64,000 bases of DNA from Nocardioides sp. InS609-2 (GTDB lineage Bacteria; Actinomycetota; Actinomycetes; Propionibacteriales; Nocardioidaceae), in assembly GCF_023208195.1 (NCBI RefSeq), contig NZ_CP060034.1, positions 3,410,001 through 3,474,000 on the forward strand, written 5' to 3'. Below the pieces are notes generated by a model. It searched no databases, was not told the DNA's origin, and worked only from the letters and a program-made list of their open reading frames with translations. Below, piece after piece: positions 30,763 to 38,717 of this stretch. Position 1 is the first letter of the stretch; each line of letters begins with the position of its first letter. The translations under genes were made by a program, and so were the position numbers.

Positions 30763-31647
30763 ATGTCAGTGCTGGAGCACCTCGAGCGGATGGGTGGCGT
30801 GGCAACCCGCGCGACCCTGGTCCGGGTGTGCTCACGTGCGGCGGTCGACGCGGCCCTGGCTGCTGGCGATCTCACGGTGCTGGCGCGTGGTCGCTACGCG
30901 CTACCGCAGGCGGAGCGGGCGGTTCTCGAAGCGCATCGGTTGAGCGGGGTGGTGTCACATCTCAGCGCCGCGCTTTCGCTCGGTTGGAGCGTGATGCGTC
31001 CTCCTGACCAGCCGCACGTGACCGTGTCCAGCAACCGGCATGTCTCGATGGAGCAGCGCCGTGACGTCGCGCTGCACTGGTCGCGGCTCGGCACCGAAGA
31101 TGTCGACGGCATGGTCACCAGGGCCGACCGCACATTGGTCGACTGCCTCCGTACGCTGCCGTACGCCGAGGCCCTGGCCGTCGCGGACTCCGCAGTGCGC
31201 AACGGGTTCCCGCAAGCCCGCCTTGTGGCGCTCGCGCTGTCCGCCCGGGGACCATCCTCAGCAGCGGTCCGCCGGGTTGCCCGGAACGCGGACCCTCGAG
31301 CGGCCAACCCGTTCGAGTCCGGGTTGCGGGCGATCTGTCACGAAGTCCCCGGTCTGCACGTCGAGCCGCAGGTTTCCATCCACGAAGGCGGCTTCCTCGG
31401 TCGCCCCGATCTCATCGACGAGCGACTGCGGATCGTCTTCGAGGCTGACTCATTCGAGTGGCACGGTAGCCGGGTCGCGCTCGCGCGCGACGCCCGCCGC
31501 TACAACCGGTTCGGCCTCGCAGGTTGGCTGGTCCTGCGCTTCACCTGGGAGGACGTCATGCTCGAGCCCGCAAACGTGCGGTCAGCGCTGGCAGCGGCCG
31601 TAGTCGAGCGGGAGCATCAGCTGTGCCACGGGTGCCGCTCCGCCTGA
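30763..31647 (+). CDS. AbiEi-like winged-helix protein with DUF559/Vsr-like C-terminus
   Basis: 294 aa. The N-terminus (LEHLERMGGVATRATLVRVC) matches the type IV antitoxin AbiEi-like winged helix. The C-terminal part (FLGRPDLIDERLRIVFEADS, then RRYNRFGLAGWLVLRFTWED) resembles the endonuclease-like DUF559 fold with candidate acidic residues. Such fusions are abundant in Actinobacteria and uncharacterised. It has no partner toxin gene here. Confidence 0.7.
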   Translation: MSVLEHLERMGGVATRATLVRVCSRAAVDAALAAGDLTVLARGRYALPQAERAVLEAHRLSGVVSHLSAALSLGWSVMRPPDQPHVTVSSNRHVSMEQRRDVALHWSRLGTEDVDGMVTRADRTLVDCLRTLPYAEALAVADSAVRNGFPQARLVALALSARGPSSAAVRRVARNADPRAANPFESGLRAICHEVPGLHVEPQVSIHEGGFLGRPDLIDERLRIVFEADSFEWHGSRVALARDARRYNRFGLAGWLVLRFTWEDVMLEPANVRSALAAAVVEREHQLCHGCRSA

Positions 31648-31690
31648 GCGCCTGCCGGTTCAGTTGGATACTCCCGCTCGACTACGACGA

Positions 31691-31933
31691 TCAGGCGGGT
31701 GACTCCGACTGGGGGTCGCTGGCGCCGTCGGTGGTGGGCTCCTGCGACTTGTCGTCGGCCTCGGCCACCTCGTCGGGGAGCACCTCGTCGACCGCCGGGT
31801 TGTCCTCGGGGTCTAGGTCGCGGGCGAGCGGGGTGTGCTCGGTCTGCTCGACGGCGTCGGCGCCGCCGGGGTTGGGCTCACCCGGCTCGATCTCGGGTTC
31901 GGGCTGGGGGCTGAGCTTGCTGTCGTCCGCCAT
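31691..31933 (-). CDS. Small acidic, Pro/Glu/Asp-rich hypothetical protein
   Basis: 80 aa from ATG at 31933, extremely acidic and probably disordered (ADDSKLSPQPEPEIEPGEP). No domain is recognised. It lies 14 bp downstream of the Nudix gene on the same strand and may be co-transcribed. Confidence 0.6.
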   Translation of the reverse strand: MADDSKLSPQPEPEIEPGEPNPGGADAVEQTEHTPLARDLDPEDNPAVDEVLPDEVAEADDKSQEPTTDGASDPQSESPA

Positions 31934-31947
31934 GACTGCTCCGTTCG

Positions 31948-32394
31948 TCAGAAACCGTGGGTGAGGTACGCCGTGCCGGTACCCAGATGATGGAGTGCGA
32001 CACGTTCGTGCGGGACCACCGGCTCCGGGAGGTCGTCGAGACGACACCAGCGCAGCTCCGCACACTTCTCCGGCTCGACGATCACCGGCTCGCCGGTCCA
32101 CGAGCGCGCCGAGAAGAAGAAGTCGACACGCTCGTCGACCGGATCGGCGTGCTGGGTCCGCTGCATCGTGGTCTCGAAGACCAGGTCGAGGCCCCCGATG
32201 CCGAGCTCCTCGCGGGCCTCGCGGTGGGCCGCGTCGTACGCCGTCTCGCCGCGTTCGACGTGCCCGGCTGCCGCTGCGGCCCAGTGCTCGTCCATGTAGC
32301 CGGTGCCCCGGCGCAGCTGCAGCAGCACCTCGGTGCCGCCGCCGGTGTCGCGCAACAGGTAGATGTAGGCCGCGGGTACGACGACGAATCGCAT
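31948..32394 (-). CDS. Nudix hydrolase
   Basis: 148 aa from ATG at 32394. The Nudix box is GHVERGETAYDAAHREAREELGI (given in two parts: GHVERGETAYDA, then AHREAREELGI), at about residues 44-66, with all catalytic Glu residues. It would hydrolyse a nucleoside diphosphate derivative. Substrate unknown. Confidence 0.88.
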   Translation of the reverse strand: MRFVVVPAAYIYLLRDTGGGTEVLLQLRRGTGYMDEHWAAAAAGHVERGETAYDAAHREAREELGIGGLDLVFETTMQRTQHADPVDERVDFFFSARSWTGEPVIVEPEKCAELRWCRLDDLPEPVVPHERVALHHLGTGTAYLTHGF

Positions 32395-32413
32395 GCTGGG
32401 CAGGCTAGACGTC

Positions 32414-32746
32414 CTACGGTCGCGGCGATCCGGTCGGGTTCGCCGGGTCGGTGGGCGGGCCCGGCGGGATGGGGTCGGTCGGGTCGACCGGGGCCGGGTG
32501 CGTCGGGATCGTCGGGTCGTAGGGCTCCGGCGGCGTGGTGGTGTCGCGGATGTCGTCGTTCTTGCCGTCGAGCTTGTCGAGCGCGTCCTTGGCCCGGGCC
32601 GATCCGGACGCGATCTTGACGGAGTGCTTGCCACCGGTCTTGTCGTCGATCACCTTCGAGGCCTTGTCGATGCCGTCGGAGATCTTGTGACCGTGCTGGT
32701 CCACAGCCTTCGCGAGCTTGTCCTTGGCGTTGTCGAGGAATCCCAT
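32414..32746 (-). CDS. MT0933/Rv0909-like antitoxin-family protein with Pro-rich tail
   Basis: 110 aa. Residues 1-60 (MGFLDNAKDKLAKAVDQHG, ISDGIDKASKVIDDKTGGKH) match the MT0933-like antitoxin family. From about residue 70 the tail is repetitive Pro/Asp/Thr (PTIPTHPAPVDPTDPIPPG). The ribosome site TAGGAGAC is good. No linked toxin gene is seen, so the antitoxin label is a family name only. It is divergent from miaA. Confidence 0.7.
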   Translation of the reverse strand: MGFLDNAKDKLAKAVDQHGHKISDGIDKASKVIDDKTGGKHSVKIASGSARAKDALDKLDGKNDDIRDTTTPPEPYDPTIPTHPAPVDPTDPIPPGPPTDPANPTGSPRP

Positions 32747-32769
32747 GACGTCTCCTAAGTAGGAACACA

Positions 32770-33714
32770 ATGCTGTTTGGAAGACTAGCCAGCGTGGCCA
32801 TCCCCGCACACCCCCGTCGCGTCGTGGCCGTCGTCGGCGCGACCGCGTCCGGCAAGACCGGTCTCTCCCTCGACCTGGCCGAGCGACTCGGCGGTGAGAT
32901 CGTCAACACCGACGCGATGCAGGTCTACCGCGGCATGGACATCGGGACGGCGAAGCAGCCGGTCGCCGAGCGGCGTGGGATCCCGCATCACCTGCTCGAC
33001 ATGCTGGGCGTCCGCGACACGGCGACGGTGGCTGACTTCCAGCAGTGGGCGCGGGACGCGATCGCCGACATCCGTGGCCGAGACCGCACCCCGGTGCTGG
33101 TGGGCGGCTCGGCGCTCTACGCCCGCGCCATCCTCGACCGGTTCGAGTTCCCCGGCACCGACGAGTCCCTACGGCGTGAGCTCGAGAGCGAGCTGGCCGA
33201 GGTCGGCCCGGCTGCCCTCCACCAGCGGCTCGAACGCCTCGACCCGGACGCGGCCGGGCGCATCCTCGCCGAGAACGGCCGCCGCATCGTCCGCGCGCTG
33301 GAGGTGATCGCCCTCACCGGCCGGCCCTACAGCGCCAATCTCCCGCAGCTCGAGTACGCCGACCCCGCGAGCGTGCAGATCGGCGTCGACATCGACCGGC
33401 CCACCCTCGACGTCCGCATCGAGGCGCGGGTGGAGGCGATGTTCGACGCGGGGTTCGTCGACGAGGTCGACCGGCTGCTGGGCGAGGGGCTGGCGGAGGG
33501 TGTCACGGCCGGTCGCGCGATCGGCTACCGCGAGGTGGCGGCGTACCTCCGCGGTGAGCTGAGCCTGGCCGCCGCGCGCGAGCAGACCGTCTTCGCCACG
33601 CGTCGCTTCGCACGCCGTCAGGACTCGTGGTTCCGCAAGGACCCGCGCGTCGTCTGGATCCGGTACGACGACCCGGAGCGCGTCGACAAGGCTGCCGAGG
33701 CGGCGCAACTCTGA
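32770..33714 (+). CDS. miaA: tRNA dimethylallyltransferase MiaA
   Basis: 314 aa from ATG 32770 (AGGAA upstream); GTG 32794 is an alternative giving 306 aa. P-loop GATASGKTGLSLDLA, the DAMQVYRGMDIGTAK segment and GGSALYARAI are diagnostic. It prenylates A37 of tRNAs, the substrate of MiaB. The miaB-miaA-dapF-hflX order is conserved in Actinobacteria. Confidence 0.95.
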   Translation: MLFGRLASVAIPAHPRRVVAVVGATASGKTGLSLDLAERLGGEIVNTDAMQVYRGMDIGTAKQPVAERRGIPHHLLDMLGVRDTATVADFQQWARDAIADIRGRDRTPVLVGGSALYARAILDRFEFPGTDESLRRELESELAEVGPAALHQRLERLDPDAAGRILAENGRRIVRALEVIALTGRPYSANLPQLEYADPASVQIGVDIDRPTLDVRIEARVEAMFDAGFVDEVDRLLGEGLAEGVTAGRAIGYREVAAYLRGELSLAAAREQTVFATRRFARRQDSWFRKDPRVVWIRYDDPERVDKAAEAAQL

Positions 33715-33752
33715 TCAAGGGGAGTGTCGGTGGTCGGGTGCAGCATGGCGCC

Positions 33753-34268
33753 ATGACGACCTACTACTACACGGCATCGTCGCTGGACGGTTTCATCGCC
33801 GATGCAGACAACTCGCTGTCGTGGCTGCTGAGCCGCGACGTCGATCACGGGGCCGACATGGGCTTCGAGACGTTCAGCCCGCTGATCGGCTCCTGCGCGA
33901 TGGGCGCGACGACCTGGCAGTGGATCTGCGACAACGACTCCGACGGCTGGTCGGCCAAGCCGACGTGGGTCTTCACGCATCGTGGGTTCGCGCCGGCTCC
34001 GAGCGTGAGGTTCACCCAGGCTCCGGTCGCGGAGATCCATCAGGCGATGGTCGAGGCGGCCGACGGGAAGGGCGTGTGGATCGTCGGGGGCGGCGACCTG
34101 GTGGGGCAGTTCGCCGACGAGGGGCTGCTCGACGAGATCTGGGTGCAGCACGCGCCGGTGACGCTCGGTTCGGGGGCGCCCCTGCTGCCGCGTCGGCTGG
34201 AGCTGAAGCTGGAGGAGGTGGTGCGCAACCGCGAGCTGGTCTGCAGCAGGTTCACCGTCGTGAAGTGA
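33753..34268 (+). CDS. Dihydrofolate reductase-fold / RibD C-terminal-like protein
   Basis: 171 aa. It starts TTYYYTASSLDGFIADADNS and has WIVGGGDLVGQFADEGLLDE (about 110-129), the usual NADPH-binding features of RibD_C proteins. Members are reductases of unclear substrate. It lies between miaA and dapF in the same direction. Confidence 0.82.
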   Translation: MTTYYYTASSLDGFIADADNSLSWLLSRDVDHGADMGFETFSPLIGSCAMGATTWQWICDNDSDGWSAKPTWVFTHRGFAPAPSVRFTQAPVAEIHQAMVEAADGKGVWIVGGGDLVGQFADEGLLDEIWVQHAPVTLGSGAPLLPRRLELKLEEVVRNRELVCSRFTVVK

Positions 34269-34293
34269 CCGCACTCGATGCGAGACTGGTCGG

Positions 34294-35097
34294 GTGACCT
34301 ACGCGTTCCTCAAGGGCCACGGCACCGAGAACGACTTCGTGCTGCTGCCCGACCACGACGGCTCCGTGCACGGCGAGCTCGACGCTGCCCGGGTGCGCGC
34401 CCTGTGCGACCGCCGGGCCGGGCTGGGTGCCGACGGTGTGCTGCGGGTCATCCGGTCGGTCGCGATGGGCGTCGACGGTCCGGAGTGGTTCATGGACTAC
34501 CGCAACGCCGACGGGTCGGCCAGCGAGATGTGCGGCAACGGCATCCGGGTGTTCGTGCGCCACCTCGTCGACGACGGGCTGGCCACGCTGCCGGTCGAGA
34601 TCGGCACGCGCGCGGGCGTCAAGACCATCGACGGTGACGGCGACCTGCTCACGGCAGACCTCGGCAGCCCGCGCACGCTCGGCGGGACCTTGGTCGGCGT
34701 CGGCGATCTGTCCTGGCCGGCGCTGCACGTCGACATGGGCAACCCGCATGCCGTGGCCTTCGTCGACGACCTGGCCGACGCCGGGCACCTGCTCGCGCCG
34801 CCCGACCACGACCACGCGATCTACCCGCACGGAGTCAACGTCGAGTTCGTCGTACGACGCGGCGACCGCCATGTCGCCATGCGCGTGCACGAGCGTGGCG
34901 CGGGCGAGACCCGCAGCTGCGGCACCGGCGCCGGTGCGGTGATGGTGGCCAGTGCGCTGGCTGACCGTGCAGAGCGCCCGGTGACCTACCGGGTCGACGT
35001 ACCCGGGGGCGAGCTGGCGGTCACCTGGACCGCCGACGACCACGTGCTGCTCACCGGCCCGGCCGTCGTGGTGGCCAGCGGCGTGACCGATATCTGA
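34294..35097 (+). CDS. dapF: Diaminopimelate epimerase DapF
   Basis: 267 aa from GTG. It has GHGTENDFVLLPD at the N-terminus, the first catalytic Cys in ASEMCGNGIRVF (about residue 80) and the second in ETRSCGTGAGAV (about 210). It interconverts LL- and meso-diaminopimelate for lysine and peptidoglycan. Confidence 0.95.
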   Translation: MTYAFLKGHGTENDFVLLPDHDGSVHGELDAARVRALCDRRAGLGADGVLRVIRSVAMGVDGPEWFMDYRNADGSASEMCGNGIRVFVRHLVDDGLATLPVEIGTRAGVKTIDGDGDLLTADLGSPRTLGGTLVGVGDLSWPALHVDMGNPHAVAFVDDLADAGHLLAPPDHDHAIYPHGVNVEFVVRRGDRHVAMRVHERGAGETRSCGTGAGAVMVASALADRAERPVTYRVDVPGGELAVTWTADDHVLLTGPAVVVASGVTDI

Positions 35098-35116
35098 GGC
35101 CACTAACCTCTTCGGC

Positions 35117-35893
35117 ATGGACATCACCGGAGCTTCCGCCCTCGTCACCGGCGCCGCCTCGGGCATCGGCGCAGCCGTCGCCCGCCGGCTAGCAGCCAAT
35201 GGCGCACACGTCGTCGTCGCCGACGTACAGGACGAGAAGGGCGAGGCTCTAGCCGCCGAGATCGGGGGCGTGTTCGCGCACGTCGACGTCACCGACACCG
35301 AGCAGATCAAGGCCGCCGTGGCCAGGGCCGGCGAGCTCGGCCCGCTGCGCGTGCTGGTCAACTCCGCCGGCATCGGTCCGGCTGCCCGCACGGTCGGCCG
35401 TGACGGCACAGTCGAGTCGGCCCACGACCTGGAGATGTACAAGTTGGTCATCGCGATCAACCTGATCGGCACGTTCGACGCGATCCGGGTCGCCGGCACC
35501 GCGATGGGCCTCCTCGAGCCGACCGAGACCGGCGAGCGCGGCGTGATCGTCAACATGGCCAGCGTGGCGGCGTTCGACGGCCAGATCGGGCAGGCGGCGT
35601 ACTCCTCCTCCAAGGGCGGCATCGTCGGCATGACCCTTCCAGTGGCCCGCGACCTCGCGGCGATCGGCGTGCGCGTCAACACGGTGGCGCCCGGCCTGAT
35701 CGACACCCCGATCTACGGCGAGGGCGAGCAGGCCGAGGCGTTCAAGGCCAAGCTGGGGGAGTCGGTGCTGTTCCCGAAGCGCCTTGGTCAGCCCGACGAG
35801 CTGGCGAGCATGGTCATCGAGTGCGTCACCAACTCGTACATGAACGGTGAGACGGTGCGCGTCGACGGCGGCATCCGGATGCCACCAAAGTGA
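35117..35893 (+). CDS. Short-chain dehydrogenase, 3-hydroxyacyl-CoA dehydrogenase type II-like
   Basis: 258 aa. NAD loop TGAASGIGAAVAR, NSAGIGPAAR, catalytic Ser in NMASVAAF and YSSSKGG with the Tyr/Lys pair (AAYSSSKGGIVG). The ending MNGETVRVDGGIRMPP is usual for the HSD10-like subgroup. A role in fatty-acid or branched-chain acyl-CoA oxidation is likely but inferred. Confidence 0.85.
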   Translation: MDITGASALVTGAASGIGAAVARRLAANGAHVVVADVQDEKGEALAAEIGGVFAHVDVTDTEQIKAAVARAGELGPLRVLVNSAGIGPAARTVGRDGTVESAHDLEMYKLVIAINLIGTFDAIRVAGTAMGLLEPTETGERGVIVNMASVAAFDGQIGQAAYSSSKGGIVGMTLPVARDLAAIGVRVNTVAPGLIDTPIYGEGEQAEAFKAKLGESVLFPKRLGQPDELASMVIECVTNSYMNGETVRVDGGIRMPPK

Positions 35894-35899
35894 CCCACC

Positions 35900-36456
35900 T
35901 CAGGCGGGGGTAGCCACCTTCGTCTGCGTCCTGGCACCTGCGTCGACTTCGCCCAGCGCCCGGCTCTGCTCCAGCCACCCGGCGCGCTTCGCGTCAGTGG
36001 CGTTGCGTACGTCGGCGAAGCGGGTGACGGTCACCGGCTTGATCCCGCAGAACTCCATCGTCCTGCCCTTGATCTGCTTGACGGTGGAGTCACCGACGAA
36101 CGGGAGGTACCAACGGGGCGAGTCCGAGGTGACGATCAACCGGCCGGTGCGGCCGTGCAGCAGACCCTCCGGTCGTCCGTTCTCCTGGTAGCTGAACGCC
36201 CACTCGATGATCAGCGCGCGGTCCAGGAAACCCTTGAGCACTGCAGGCACCGAGCCCCACCAGACCGGGGTGAGCACGGTGATGTGCTCGCTCAACTCGA
36301 TCAGTTCGCGGGCCCGGGCGAGATCGGGTCGATGTCGAGGTCGCGGAGGGTCAGGGCGACCGCCGTGTCGCCGGCTCCGAGGACGTACTGCTGGGCGAGG
36401 GCGGCGGTGAGCGAGCCGGCGTCGGGATGGCCGTCGATGACGAGGGTGCGGGTCAT
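35900..36456 (-). pseudogene. NAD(P)H:quinone oxidoreductase-like flavodoxin-fold protein, frame-shifted
   Basis: The start at 36456 gives MTRTLVIDGHPDAGSLTAAL, the usual N-terminus, but this frame stops near 36310. The rest, from ARELIELSEHITVLTPVWWG to the end, lies in another frame. Compared with homologues about 20 residues plus a frame are missing around 36310-36330. The flavin-binding region TPVWWGSVPAVLKGFLDR survives. It is divergent from an intact TetR regulator and was probably its target. Confidence 0.78.
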
Positions 36457-36474
36457 GGAGTTCTCCTATTTGGG

Positions 36475-36497
36475 CACTGTCAACAATCTGGACAGTG
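36475..36497. promoter_or_regulatory. Probable TetR operator
   Basis: CACTGTC (36475-36481) and GACAGTG (36491-36497) form a perfect 7-bp inverted repeat with a 9-bp spacer, between the divergent oxidoreductase and tetR starts. Confidence 0.75.
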
Positions 36498-36513
36498 ACC
36501 ACTTTGCGGTAGG

Positions 36514-37098
36514 ATGTTGCTCGTGTCAAGATCCAGCGCGACCTATCACCACGGCAATCTGCAGGCGGCCCTCGAGGACGCCGCGCTCTCACTGCTCGCG
36601 ACCCAGCCGGCGGCCAAGATCAGCCTCCGCGAGGTCGCACGGCGCGCGGGCGTGAGCCACAACGCGCCGTACCACCACTTCGGCGACCGGGCCGCGCTGC
36701 TCGGCGCCCTCGGAGTCCGCGCGATGGCAGACCTGCTCGCCGCCCAGGAGGACGCGGTCGCGGCGCACACCGAACCCGTCGAGCGGCTGCGCGCGCTGGG
36801 CGCGGCCTACGTCGGGTACGCCGCTGACCACCCGCAGGCGTTCGCGCTGGTGTTCGACCCGGAGTACTGCGCGGTCGGTGCACCATCGGCCGAGATGGTG
36901 CCGCTGATCGCCCGCAACGAGGAACTGCTGGGTGGCGAGGTGGCCGCACTCGTCGCCGAGCCCGGCTACGCAGGCCGGGACCCCCTGGCGCTGGCCGCGG
37001 CGCTGTGGTCGACCGTGCACGGCATGGCCCAGCTGATCATGCTCGGGCACCTGCCGCGCGAGGCCGCCGAGCCGGCGCTTGAGGCCCTGCTCGTGTGA
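36514..37098 (+). CDS. TetR-family regulator (WHG-domain type)
   Basis: 194 aa as read; GTG 36523 (VSRSSATYHHGNLQ) is the more likely start. HTH at about 28-55 (ISLREVARRAGVSHNAPYHHF). The C-terminal WHG-type domain has ALWSTVHGMAQLIMLG. It would control the divergent, now broken, oxidoreductase gene through the operator between them. Confidence 0.87.
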   Translation: MLLVSRSSATYHHGNLQAALEDAALSLLATQPAAKISLREVARRAGVSHNAPYHHFGDRAALLGALGVRAMADLLAAQEDAVAAHTEPVERLRALGAAYVGYAADHPQAFALVFDPEYCAVGAPSAEMVPLIARNEELLGGEVAALVAEPGYAGRDPLALAAALWSTVHGMAQLIMLGHLPREAAEPALEALLV

Positions 37099-37151
37099 GT
37101 CCGCCGAACCCGCTCGCCTCGTGACCCCCGCCGACCTACTCTTGGGGACAT

Positions 37152-38636
37152 ATGACGAACGCACCTGACTTCACGCTCGACACCGAGCTGGCCGCCACCG
37201 AGGGCTGGGACGAAGAAGGCGACGCCTACGAGCGCGTCTCCGCCGACGGCCCCGATCCGGAAGCCGACCCCACGATCGGCGCCCAGGACCTCGCCGAGCG
37301 CCACGCGCTCCGCCGGGTCGACGGCCTGCGCACCGAGCTCGAGGACATCACCGAGGTCGAGTACCGCCAGCTCCGGCTGGAGCGCGTCGTACTCGTCGGT
37401 GTCTGGACCGAGGGCACCGTCGCCGACGCCGAGAACTCCATGGCCGAGCTCGCCCTGCTCGCCGAGACTGCCGGCTCCGAGGTGCTCGAGGCGATCTACC
37501 AGCGCCGCCAGAAGCCCGACCCCGCGACGTACATCGGGCGCGGCAAGGTCGACGGACTCCGCGAGATCGTGCAGGCGACCGGCGCCGACACCGTGATCCT
37601 CGACGGTGACCTGGCGCCCAGCCAGCTGCGCAACCTGGAGGACAAGCTCAAGGTCAAGGCGATCGACCGGACCGCGCTGATCCTCGACATCTTCGCCCAG
37701 CACGCGAAGTCCAAGGAGGGCCAGGCGCAGGTCGAACTCGCCCAGCTCAACTACATGAAGCAGCGGCTGCGCGGCTGGGGTGGCAACCTCTCCCGTCAGG
37801 CCGGTGGCCGCGTCGGCGCCGACGGTGGCGGCATCGGTGGCCGTGGCCCCGGTGAGACCAAGATCGAGACCGACCGGCGGCGCATCAACACCAAGATCGC
37901 CAAGCTGCGCCGCGAGCTCAAGGACCTCAAGGGCACCCGCGAGACCAAGCGCCAGGAGCGGGTCCGCCACCACATCCCCAGCGTCGCGATCGCCGGCTAC
38001 ACCAACGCCGGCAAGTCGTCGTTGCTCAACCGGCTCACCAACGCCGGCGTGCTGGTCGACGACTCGCTGTTCGCGACGCTCGACGCCACCACCCGTCGTA
38101 CGACGACCACTGACGGCCGCGTCTACACGATGTCCGACACCGTCGGTTTCGTGCGTCACCTGCCGCACCAGCTGATCGAGGCGTTCCGCTCGACGTTGGA
38201 GGAGGTCGGCGACTCCGACCTGATCCTGCACGTCGTCGACGGCTCGCACCCCGACCCCGAGGGCCAGCTGGCTGCGGTGCGTGAGGTGCTCGCCGAGATC
38301 AAGGCCGATCGGGTGCCCGAGCTCGTCGTGATCAACAAGGCCGACGCCGCCGACCCGATGGTGATCGCCCGCCTGCGACAGCGCGAGCCGCACTCAGTCG
38401 TGGTCAGCGCTCGCACGGGTGTCGGCATCGCCGACGCGTTGGCCGTCATCGAGAGCGAGCTACCGCGACCCGACGTCGCCTTCGCGGCGCTGCTGCCCTA
38501 CGAGCGCGGCGACCTGCTCAACCGCATCCATCAGCAGGGCGAGATCGCCACCCTCGAGCACACCGCCGACGGCACCCATGTCACCGGCCGCGCCAACGAC
38601 GACCTTGCGGGCGAGCTCGCGGCGTACGCCGTCTGA
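37152..38636 (+). CDS. hflX: GTPase HflX
   Basis: 494 aa. The HflX N-terminal domain (AENSMAELALLAETAGSEVL, PATYIGRGKVDGL) and the Gly-rich linker (GRGPGETKIETDRRRI) are followed by the G domain. G1 is AGYTNAGKSSLLN, G3 DTVGFVRHLP and G4 NKAD. HflX splits stalled 70S ribosomes under stress. Confidence 0.95.
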   Translation: MTNAPDFTLDTELAATEGWDEEGDAYERVSADGPDPEADPTIGAQDLAERHALRRVDGLRTELEDITEVEYRQLRLERVVLVGVWTEGTVADAENSMAELALLAETAGSEVLEAIYQRRQKPDPATYIGRGKVDGLREIVQATGADTVILDGDLAPSQLRNLEDKLKVKAIDRTALILDIFAQHAKSKEGQAQVELAQLNYMKQRLRGWGGNLSRQAGGRVGADGGGIGGRGPGETKIETDRRRINTKIAKLRRELKDLKGTRETKRQERVRHHIPSVAIAGYTNAGKSSLLNRLTNAGVLVDDSLFATLDATTRRTTTTDGRVYTMSDTVGFVRHLPHQLIEAFRSTLEEVGDSDLILHVVDGSHPDPEGQLAAVREVLAEIKADRVPELVVINKADAADPMVIARLRQREPHSVVVSARTGVGIADALAVIESELPRPDVAFAALLPYERGDLLNRIHQQGEIATLEHTADGTHVTGRANDDLAGELAAYAV

Positions 38637-38717
38637 CGTCTGACGTCGGCAGGTCGTCTCGACAAACCCAGCCCTGAGAGAGAGGGTGATCTGACGACGA
38701 CTCGGAAGGCCCCCCAC

